64,000 nucleotides of DNA, from positions 1 to 64,000 of the forward strand of contig CAZIAK010000030.1 of the NCBI GenBank assembly GCA_964537035.1. Reading direction: 5' to 3'. Positions 58,401 to 64,000 of this stretch are shown piece by piece. This stretch comes from CAZIAK01 sp964537035 (GTDB taxonomy: Bacteria > Planctomycetota > B15-G4). The position numbers were made by a program, and so were the translations under genes. Position 1 is the first letter of the stretch. Every line of letters starts with the position of its first letter. The notes below the pieces were generated by a model. The model was not told the DNA's origin. It ran no database searches and was given only the letters and a program-made list of their open reading frames with translations.

Positions 58401-58666
58401 TCATCCACGGGGATGTGCGCTACGGAGAGCTTGGGGAACACCTGGGCCAGGTCGAGGGCGGTGGACTCGGCGGTCTCGGCGCTGGGAGAGACCACCACCA
58501 CGCGCCCTCTGCCCGCAGAGCCCAGCAGTCCGGCGACGATCGACGCAGACGACGACCACAGACCGCCGATCTCGGTGCGGTTGGTCTGCGTGAGCAGGTC
58601 AGCAACCGGGGGCAGGCCGGTCAGGGCAGAGACGAGGGGGGACAGGGCCTCGGGAGTGGTGGTCAC
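55463..58666 (-). CDS. mfd: Transcription-repair coupling factor
   Basis: The 1067-residue protein releases stalled RNA polymerase and recruits UvrA. Its N-terminal UvrB-like region is present (~40-330), including SVRGDIIDVYPW. The RNA-polymerase-interacting domain has LSPGHYVVHLLHGVAIFRGM (~400). The helicase motor contains Walker A GDVGFGKTE (~553-561), VVVDEEQRFGV (DEEQ box), VVTLSATPIPRTL, HAHG-like SAHGQLAARE, and CTTIVESGIDIPRANTI, HQLRGRVGR. It is about 80 residues shorter than the E. coli protein, with losses mainly in the N-terminal region. A C-terminal TRCF domain is present. The GTG start overlaps the stop of the dGTPase-RNase III gene (GTGA), so the two are translationally coupled. 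Confidence 0.96.
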   Translation of the reverse strand: MTTTPEALSPLVSALTGLPPVADLLTQTNRTEIGGLWSSSASIVAGLLGSAGRGRVVVVSPSAETAESTALDLAQVFPKLSVAHIPVDEELVGGPEKRANRSERLVALTSLLEPGDGVLVVPGPVLFEDLPAADGPSWLVEKGGRLDRDELLTVLSDHEFVRVPLVAAPGEVSVRGDIIDVYPWAAETPVRIELFDDEVEDLRRFAVDDQRSVETLEVTTLRLGSGTGETRQITELLTDDTSVLLIDPPHLKDRLVEVAYEQKIAPREIEAVLAMLRRHPGADLYPLDLGQPDHDVSLHAVQSDDRPLETVLKSWLDQGRTVTLLSDSKGERDRLALSLIDRGLPANDLLHLAVGRVTAGFSLPGTGPLLVHHHELIGRRAVRRRRPGRIVASRALDSLSELSPGHYVVHLLHGVAIFRGMKRLAREQGEEDFLVLEFAEDTILYVPASRIDLVERFIGGDASGPKLDKMGGKTWSRKKARVARAVEDLAAMLLELQARRASGMGYAHPPDEAAMVTFEATFPYEDTPDQRTSWDAVRKDMESERPADRLIVGDVGFGKTEVAVRAAYKTVLAGKQAAVLVPTTILAEQHFETFSHRMAEEPVRIEVLSRLRTGKQVKAILEDVTAGKVDILIGTHRILGKDVRFADLGLVVVDEEQRFGVTHKERLKLLKSSVDVVTLSATPIPRTLHMAMSGLRDISTIKTPPPGRRAVITRVAYDSDELIRNALRHEINRGGQVFVLHNRVQSLDRMVARIQKLVPHARLASAHGQLAARELTEIIDTFAAGDLDVLVCTTIVESGIDIPRANTIIITDSDRYGLADMHQLRGRVGRENRQAYAFFLMPPGKVPQSTTDRLKAIEEFSSLDAGMTIALRDLELRGAGSLLGAEQSGHIMAVGYDTYCRLLRNAVSVARGKAAEKEPGEIEVDLGSVAFLPAEYVPDEPTRMALLRRLAAAGKKRLMAIEIEMVDRFGPLPEPASELVLLFELRRLVRLAGVGSLLTDGLGGMILTIKDEAAFERRNPFRPHDIYPITPTRIRVPWPASIKTAKQRLRHLTERFGSKRATKQASA

Positions 58667-60777
58667 CCATGGTCTCCGTGGGCGGGGCCGCTTTCACTGG
58701 CGGTGGCACCGCCTCGCGCCGGCCCGGGGTCAGCCTCTGTCGTGGCACGGCCTCGGGGCTCGTCGTGGGTCGCTTGATCATCAGCGAACTGCTCCGACAT
58801 CCAGGCCAAGGTCTCTGCCCTGTCAGCGAACTCTGCCACGGCGCCGCGCAAGACCCTGAGTGCGTCCCGGGCGGCCCTCTGCTCTGCGGAGCGCTTGTTG
58901 CGACCGCTGGCCACGGCGACATGATGGCCATTCACCACGGCTGCGATGGTGAACTCTTTCTCGTGATCGGGGCCCTTTTCGCCGAGCAGGTGGTAGTGGG
59001 GCGTCTGCCCCAGCTCGCCCTGGGTGAATGACTGCAGCTCAGACTTGGCGTTGCGCGAGCGGCGCCCGTCTGCCGCGTTGGTCAGCAAGGGTCCGAACTC
59101 GTGGAGCACCAGGGCCTCAACAGCCGGGAGGCCGCCGTCCATGTACACCGCGCCGAGCACGGCTTCGACGGCGTCGGCGACCACCGAGGGCGGCACTTCG
59201 TTGGCATCCCGGAAGCCCGGCCCGAGAAAGAGCAGCTCTTTCAGCTGCCAGCCCGTGGCCACGGTGTGCAGGGCGTGCCTGCTGACCGTGGTGGCCTTCA
59301 TCCGCGAGAGCTCACCCTCGGGTTGATCGGGATAGCGGGAGTAGAGGGCTTGGCCAACGATCAGGCCGAGCACCGAGTCGCCCAGAAACTCAAGGCGCTC
59401 GTTGGGGTCTCGCCCCGGGCTGCGGGCCGAGGCGTGGGTGAGCGCGGTGACGGCGAGGGAGATGTTCTTGAAGCAGTAGTCGATGCGCTGTTCAAGCTGG
59501 GTGACCGTGGCGGCGGTCTGCTGGTCCGTGGCGCCCTCTGAGGGGGAGGGGGCGAGAGCGTCCGTGACCGTGTCGCTCACCGCGGCCCCTGACTGATCGG
59601 CCTGGGGGGGCAGGGAGCGCTGTGTGCTTTTGCCTTCGAGGCGCCGCCATTCGTTCAGGGCGAAGCTGTCGGTCATCCCAGAGACGTAGTCGCACACCGA
59701 GCGCTCCAGGCCGTCCCGCTCGGCGCGCATGCGGTAGTCGCCGGGGAGCTCGTCGGCGTGCTTCAGGTAGTGGCCCACCATGGTCGAGATGGCGTGCTCG
59801 GCCACCCGGGTGCTCTTGAGCACGCGCTCGTGGCGGTAGAACTGGTGCAGCAGGTACTGTCCCAGCTCGGCGTTCTGGGCCCTGCGTTCCTTCGAGTGAC
59901 CGATGAGTTCGAGCCCCGCTGCGGCGATCTGCTCGGCGCTCTGGCTGGGCGTGTTCGCCAGGGCTCGGGTCGATTGATCGATCAGGTCGAACAGCGAGAT
60001 CTTGAGGATCTGATTGAGGATGGCCTTGGTGCCGGTGCGATCGTTCGGCACCTTGCCCGCGCCGTCCGCGGCCTCGCGCCAGAGGGACAGCTCTTGCAGC
60101 CCGGAGAGACTCAACACCCCGGCGCGCAGCCCGTCTTCGAGATCGTGATGATGGTAGGCGGTGCTGTCGGCCAGGTCGGCCACCTGCCCTTCGAGGAAGC
60201 GGCCGTCGGTGAAGGGGGCGCCGCGGCCTGCGTCCCCGCCGTGCTTGAGGATCATGCGCCGCACCACGTGGGTCAGGTTGAGCCCCTGGCGGTCATGGTA
60301 GGGCGACTCGAGCACGTCGATGATGCGCAACGCGTGACGGTTGTGGTCGAAGCGCACACCGGTGCAGTCGTTGAGAATGCGCTCGCCTTCGTGGCCGAAG
60401 GGCGGGTGGCCGATGTCGTGGACCAGGGCCAGCACCTCGGCCAGATCTTCGTTGAGTCGCAGGGCTTTCGCCAGAAAGCGTGCCAGCTGGGTCACCTCGA
60501 GGGTGTGGGTGAGCCGGGTGCGGTAGAAGTCGTCCTCGTCGATGACGAAGACCTGGGTCTTGGCCTTCAGCCGGCGAAAGGCCGCCGAGTGCAGCACCCG
60601 GTCGCGATCGCGGACGAAGCAGGTGCGGTAGGGGTCGGGGCCCTCGGCCTGGGGGCGCTCGAAGCAGCGGCCTGCAATGGCGGCGCCCGGGTGCAGGAGC
60701 CGCTCTTCGTTGGCTTCGGTCCACTCACGGGTGACGGGCCTGTGGGCGCTGCCCTGCTGGGAATGATGTGAGTCCAT
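58663..60777 (-). CDS. Fusion of dGTPase-type dNTP triphosphohydrolase and RNase III
   Basis: One uninterrupted 704-residue chain. Residues ~1-380 are a dNTPase of the HD superfamily: RDRDRVLHSAAFRRLKAKTQV, His91 in LTHTLEV, His120-Asp121 in VHDIGHPPFGHEGE, and the last HD ligand Asp204 in LADSTAYHHHDLED. Residues ~381-425 are a Ser/Asp/Pro linker. Residues ~426-645 are a complete RNase III: NERLEFLGDSVLGL (459-472, Glu463 and Asp467), ADAVEAVLGAVYMDGG (534-549, Asp535 and Glu538), and a dsRNA-binding domain (575-644, AKSELQSFTQG and NKRSAEQRAARDAL). A short acidic tail follows. dNTPases hydrolyse dNTP to nucleoside and triphosphate; RNase III cuts double-stranded RNA. I know of no such fusion. 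Its stop overlaps mfd. Confidence 0.88.
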   Translation of the reverse strand: MDSHHSQQGSAHRPVTREWTEANEERLLHPGAAIAGRCFERPQAEGPDPYRTCFVRDRDRVLHSAAFRRLKAKTQVFVIDEDDFYRTRLTHTLEVTQLARFLAKALRLNEDLAEVLALVHDIGHPPFGHEGERILNDCTGVRFDHNRHALRIIDVLESPYHDRQGLNLTHVVRRMILKHGGDAGRGAPFTDGRFLEGQVADLADSTAYHHHDLEDGLRAGVLSLSGLQELSLWREAADGAGKVPNDRTGTKAILNQILKISLFDLIDQSTRALANTPSQSAEQIAAAGLELIGHSKERRAQNAELGQYLLHQFYRHERVLKSTRVAEHAISTMVGHYLKHADELPGDYRMRAERDGLERSVCDYVSGMTDSFALNEWRRLEGKSTQRSLPPQADQSGAAVSDTVTDALAPSPSEGATDQQTAATVTQLEQRIDYCFKNISLAVTALTHASARSPGRDPNERLEFLGDSVLGLIVGQALYSRYPDQPEGELSRMKATTVSRHALHTVATGWQLKELLFLGPGFRDANEVPPSVVADAVEAVLGAVYMDGGLPAVEALVLHEFGPLLTNAADGRRSRNAKSELQSFTQGELGQTPHYHLLGEKGPDHEKEFTIAAVVNGHHVAVASGRNKRSAEQRAARDALRVLRGAVAEFADRAETLAWMSEQFADDQATHDEPRGRATTEADPGPARGGATASESGPAHGDHG

Positions 60778-60797
60778 GACCGAGTTCAGCGGGGAGG

Positions 60798-61442
60798 CTA
60801 GCGCAGGGCTTCGGGGATGACGGACGGTGGCAAGGTGAGCAAGCGCCCGCTGCCGTCAGCTGCCAGGGACGTGGCGACCATGCCGTGATAAGGCACAAAG
60901 TGCTTCAGGGATTGCACCGCACTCAGGCCTTGAATGCGTCGCAGGATGACACGGATCACGTGCCCGTGGCTGACCAGCAGCACATCGCGCCCCGCGGCCT
61001 CTGCCACCAGGCGGTCGGTGGCGGCCCAGACCCTCGCGCAGAAGCTGGTCTCGGTCTCGCCCCCTGGGGCCGCACCACTGTCCGGGTCGGCCAGGTAGCG
61101 GGCGATGGCGCCGGGGAACTCGGCCTCGATGGTGTCCTTGTGTAGGTGGGTCCAGTCGCCGCGATCGAGTTCGCGGAAGCCCTCGTCGATGTGCACCTCT
61201 GTGCCCAGGGCTGACGCCAGGGGTTCGGCCACCGCCAGGGCCCGGCTGAGCGGGCTCGAGGCCACCCACTCCGGGGGGTTGTCCGCAGCCAGGCGCTGGG
61301 CCAGCACGGTCGAAGCGGCCAAGCCCTCTGGAGACAGGGGCACCTCGGCGCCACCGTAGAACGTGCCCCGGTGCACAGCCTCCACCTCGCCGTGGCGGAC
61401 GAGCCGCACAGGTGTGGCAGGTGAATCGCTCATGACGGACAT
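60798..61442 (-). CDS. Histidine phosphatase (phosphoglycerate mutase-like) family protein
   Basis: The 214-residue protein shows LVRHGEV (catalytic His near residue 13, the RHG motif), SSPLSRALAVAEPLA (second conserved Arg), FRELDRGDW (general acid Glu) and LLVSHGHVIRVI (second His). This is a complete histidine-phosphatase active site. The substrate is unknown; alpha-ribazole phosphatase or sugar phosphate are typical options. ATG 61442 or 61433 are both possible; the first is used. It is on the same strand as the dNTPase-RNase III gene, 20 bases upstream of it (stop to start of that gene), so it could be the first gene of the repair operon. Confidence 0.85.
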   Translation of the reverse strand: MSVMSDSPATPVRLVRHGEVEAVHRGTFYGGAEVPLSPEGLAASTVLAQRLAADNPPEWVASSPLSRALAVAEPLASALGTEVHIDEGFRELDRGDWTHLHKDTIEAEFPGAIARYLADPDSGAAPGGETETSFCARVWAATDRLVAEAAGRDVLLVSHGHVIRVILRRIQGLSAVQSLKHFVPYHGMVATSLAADGSGRLLTLPPSVIPEALR

Positions 61443-61526
61443 GGTTGGGCCAGGCAGGGGCCGGGGGCCGTTCGGGGGCCACTGGCCAGGTCCCGGCGCC
61501 GGTGGGTTGGCGCCGGGGGACACGAA

Positions 61527-61557
61527 GCGGGGGCGCGTGCTGAACACGCGCCCCCGC
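61527..61557. terminator. Perfect 13-bp hairpin upstream of the histidine phosphatase gene
   Basis: GCGGGGGCGCGTG (61527-61539) pairs without mismatch with CACGCGCCCCCGC (61545-61557) across a 5-base loop. It lies downstream of the small lipoprotein stop on the minus strand and may terminate it; no T-run follows. Confidence 0.6.
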
Positions 61558-61633
61558 TCACCGGGTCAGCTATTGAGCACCGACCGCGGGTTCGATCGTG
61601 GGGGAGGCTGGCCAGGGCGAGCCTCCGAAACGA

Positions 61634-61870
61634 TCAGTTCTCTTCGGCGTCGTAGACGGTGCCGCTGGCGGGGCAGACCACCTTGCCTTCGACGTTGGCA
61701 CCACAGTCGCCGCACTCGGACTTCTCGGCGAGGATGCTCTCGGCGCAGCAGCTCAGCTCGGCGTCGCTGGCCATGGCACCGCTGTCAGCGGAAGCCTGGA
61801 CTTCGGAGGAGGCGCAACCGACGAGGCTGACACAGACGGCGAGGCTGAGGGCGGTGATGAGCTTCTTCAT
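61634..61870 (-). CDS. Small cysteine-rich lipoprotein
   Basis: A 78-residue lipoprotein: signal MKKLITALSLAVCVSLVGC with lipid Cys19. The mature ~59 residues contain Cys41-Cys42, Cys53-x2-Cys56 and Cys66 in CCAESILAEKSECGDCGANV and VVCPASG. The CxxC and neighbouring cysteines could bind metal or form disulfides. I do not recognise the family. The start at 61870 is fixed by the basic MKK. It stands alone in front of a strong hairpin. Confidence 0.75.
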   Translation of the reverse strand: MKKLITALSLAVCVSLVGCASSEVQASADSGAMASDAELSCCAESILAEKSECGDCGANVEGKVVCPASGTVYDAEEN

Positions 61871-62093
61871 GGCTTGTTCCGTAGTAAAGGGATGGATCGA
61901 AGGGGAGCTATCGGGCATTCAAGCGAGCCACTGGCCCATGAAGGACCGCCGGGTCGCCGCACCGGATCCGGGCATATTAGCCAATCTTCGGCCATCCGTC
62001 CCGGCCAACCTTGCCCGGACCCTCCGGCCTTGGAATGGACAAGAAGCGTGCGAGCGGCGCTGCGGGTGGCCACTGAGTCCCGCTCCAGGGTTG

Positions 62094-64000
62094 CTAGCCC
62101 CCGGGAGGCAGGCGGATCTCCACGGGCCGCTGCTGGCTCTCCGAAGGCCGTACGCCGGGCACGGAGGTGGTTCTGCGCCCCTCGGCAGAGACGGTGATGG
62201 TCACCGGCACATCGTCGTCCAGTTCGAGGGCGAAGCGGCCCAAGGCGTCGCTGACCTCTCGGCTGCGGGTGATCGTGCCCTGGGTGATGGTCACCTCGTA
62301 ACGGGGCAGGGGCAGGCCCGTCTCTGCTACCAGGACCACGGCGTTGAGCACCACCGAGGGCTTCAACTCGACCACCACCAGGCCTTCGTCCGGGGTCAGC
62401 CTCTGCCAGGAGTCGGCGAAACCCGAGTGGGTGACCCAGAGCGTGAGCTCTTCGTCGGCTGCGAGCCCGCCGATGGAGAAGCGGCCGTCGTCGTCGCAGC
62501 CCACGCCGAGCTCCCGGTCCCAAGAGGTCACGTCGGTCACGGTGTTCACCTGGGCCCGGGCGTCGGGGAGGGGACGGCCCACATCATCTTGCACACGACC
62601 GCGGAGCACCTCGCCGGTCTTCATCACGAAGCTGATGTCGCGCAGCTGAGCTTGGCTCCAGACCTCAATCTCTTGCGGGCTGGGGGTGAGCAGACCGGGG
62701 GGCGCGGCCATGACGGTGACCTTGAGTTCACCGTCAGGTACTGCCGCGAAGGCGTAGCGTCCCAGGTCGTCGGTGACGGACGTGCCGACCTTCGCGGAAC
62801 TCGTCACCTGCCAGCCGTCCTGAACTTGCTGAGTGCGCGTCTCCCGCCCGCCGAAGGTGCTGACCAACGACCCGGAGGCGCCGGGCGCGTCCCAGCTGAG
62901 CACATGCTCCAGCCGCAGTGGGACGGCAGCCAAGGGCCTGCCCGCCGTGTCCACCACTCTGCCCGAGATGCTGCCGCCCGCGCTGAGCACCCAGTCGACC
63001 ACGGTGGTGTGCCCCTCGGTGACCAGGATGTTCTCCTGCCATTGGGGCGCGGCGACCCCTGCGGCGCTGGCTTGCAACACGTAGCGTCCCGGGGGCACGC
63101 CGTCGATGGTGTAGCGGTTGGCGCTGTCCACCACGGCGGTGACCCGGGGGACGGGCGGCCGACCATGCCGCTCGGTCATCTCGAAGTCGACCGCCACCCG
63201 AGCTTGGTTTGCCGCGAGCGCGGCGGCGTCATCGCTCACATCAAGGAGGACGGTCCCGGCGATGGCGCCTGAGCGGCGCAGCCGATAATCTGCGGAGACG
63301 ATGACGGACGGCGCGGGGGGCGTGAAGAGCTCCTCCTCCCCATCGATGAAGCCCGGTGCCCTGGCGACCAGCGTCACCGGGCCCGAACTCGCCATGGGCG
63401 CAACGTCACGCAGACGAAACGAGCCCGCTGAGTCTGTCTTGGTCTTGGCCCAGAGAAGCTGCCCCGACTGCCTGTGCTCACTGGGCAGGCCATGGATCAG
63501 GGGGTTGTCGGCCAACGTGATCAGGGCCCCCTCGATGGGGGAACCGAAGGCATCGATCACCGAACCCTCGACGATGAACCCTGTGTTCACCAGCAGCTGC
63601 AGGTCGGCCAGGTCGCCGTCGCTGTCAGGCAACGCGACCGAGATCCACGAGCCCGTGGTAGGGGAGACGACGAGATCCGCAGCGCGCAACGGGACCTTGC
63701 TCAAGGTGAAGCGGCCGTCTTGGTCGGGCTGCTGGCTGGGGGGCAGGATGTCGTCGGCCGCCTCGCCCGGCATGGGTTGACGGGCTGAGCGAACACTGAT
63801 CGAGCACTCTGCCAACGGTGACCGGTCGGACGCTCGGAGCAGGACGCCGCTCACCGTTCGAGTGGGCCCCACCGGTTGCCCCTTGCCGAAACTCTGCCCG
63901 TTGATCGGCCTGACCGACTCCGCAGGGAGGGGCGAGGCCTTCGCGTCTCTCGTCGTCAGCGCCGTCTGGACGGGGGGCTGGCCAGCATCGACCTTGGTGG
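62094..64000 (-). CDS. Carboxypeptidase-regulatory-like repeat protein, N-terminus beyond window edge
   Basis: At least 635 residues are seen; the frame stays open to the right edge, so the start lies outside the window. The visible start is a Pro/Ala-rich linker, then six to seven CarboxypepD_reg-type beta repeats with GxVxDxxGxPLxxVxL patterns, for example ISGRVVDTAGRPLAAVPL and LRGRVQDDVGRPLPDARA. The layout and first repeat (SGVLLRASDRSPLAECS, LADLQLLVNTGFIVEGSVID) match the paralogue at 26418-28202 (SGRLLRLADRSPLADA, LNNLELLVDTGWIVAGQV). By analogy a single N-terminal membrane anchor is expected beyond the edge. Role unknown, probably structural or binding on the outside. Confidence 0.8.
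   Translation of the reverse strand, partial: TKVDAGQPPVQTALTTRDAKASPLPAESVRPINGQSFGKGQPVGPTRTVSGVLLRASDRSPLAECSISVRSARQPMPGEAADDILPPSQQPDQDGRFTLSKVPLRAADLVVSPTTGSWISVALPDSDGDLADLQLLVNTGFIVEGSVIDAFGSPIEGALITLADNPLIHGLPSEHRQSGQLLWAKTKTDSAGSFRLRDVAPMASSGPVTLVARAPGFIDGEEELFTPPAPSVIVSADYRLRRSGAIAGTVLLDVSDDAAALAANQARVAVDFEMTERHGRPPVPRVTAVVDSANRYTIDGVPPGRYVLQASAAGVAAPQWQENILVTEGHTTVVDWVLSAGGSISGRVVDTAGRPLAAVPLRLEHVLSWDAPGASGSLVSTFGGRETRTQQVQDGWQVTSSAKVGTSVTDDLGRYAFAAVPDGELKVTVMAAPPGLLTPSPQEIEVWSQAQLRDISFVMKTGEVLRGRVQDDVGRPLPDARAQVNTVTDVTSWDRELGVGCDDDGRFSIGGLAADEELTLWVTHSGFADSWQRLTPDEGLVVVELKPSVVLNAVVLVAETGLPLPRYEVTITQGTITRSREVSDALGRFALELDDDVPVTITVSAEGRRTTSVPGVRPSESQQRPVEIRLPPGG

Overview
The window is a 64 kb piece of a high-GC bacterial chromosome from a draft assembly: two runs of exactly 100 N (33926-34025 and 48338-48437) mark scaffold gaps. 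The gene content fits a Planctomycetota-like organism. Pointers are a TonB-like N-terminus fused to squalene-cyclase-type repeats, a DUF1573 protein, FG-GAP and PKD secreted proteins, a Ser/Thr kinase carrying a formylglycine-generating-enzyme-type domain, and many large secreted proteins and lipoproteins of unknown role. This placement is an inference from content; no marker gene was compared. Coding density is high, most genes have strong G/C third positions, and several use GTG or TTG starts inside 4-nt stop/start overlaps.

Layout. 1-2068: FG-GAP propeller protein and a GNAT acetyltransferase. 2384-7640: a plus-strand cluster with 3-hydroxyacyl-CoA dehydrogenase, two cyclophilins, enoyl-CoA hydratase and thiolase, which together make a short-chain acyl-CoA cycle. 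7809-10260: an aconitase-superfamily enzyme with its swivel domain at the N-terminus, and a small conserved protein. 10352-16688: 1-Cys peroxiredoxin, DUF5946 protein, large glycosidase-like lipoprotein, zinc-ribbon membrane protein, alpha/beta hydrolase and TPR-NHL protein. 16964-19344: a LeuB-type dehydrogenase overlapping a LeuC-like protein that has lost its iron-sulfur cysteines. 19536-23013: tRNA-Phe, ribF, def, a TPR protein and rpsT. 23303-28202: secreted lysyl-endopeptidase-like protease and a carboxypeptidase-regulatory-like repeat protein. 28297-32274: an iron(III)-type ABC transporter (ATPase, permease, binding protein). 32275-33237: a lower-GC segment with a small membrane methyltransferase.

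33238-44316 is a tightly packed minus-strand cluster of seven genes: PKD lipoprotein, RHS/YD-repeat protein, small membrane protein, DUF1573 protein, FlgD-Ig protein, a gene cut by a gap, and a lipoprotein. It is the best candidate for an undescribed surface system. 44654-48091 is the kinase-FGE fusion, followed by 77-bp tandem repeats around the second gap. 48552-52213 holds a secreted protein, the TonB-like/prenyltransferase-repeat protein and a SurA-like protein. 52298-55424: aminoglycoside-phosphotransferase-like kinase, HIT protein, a serine-hydrolase-fold protein with degenerate active site, and a DinB protein. 55463-60777: mfd translationally coupled to an unusual dGTPase-RNase III fusion. 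60798-64000: histidine phosphatase, small Cys-rich lipoprotein, and a second carboxypeptidase-regulatory-like protein running off the right edge.

The most notable items are the cysteine-less LeuC-like protein coupled to LeuB, the dNTPase-RNase III fusion, the RHS cluster, the swivel-first aconitase, the inactivated serine-hydrolase fold, and a C-terminal module shared by the FG-GAP protein and the protease. All calls rest on reading translations and motifs by eye; no database search or structure prediction was run.
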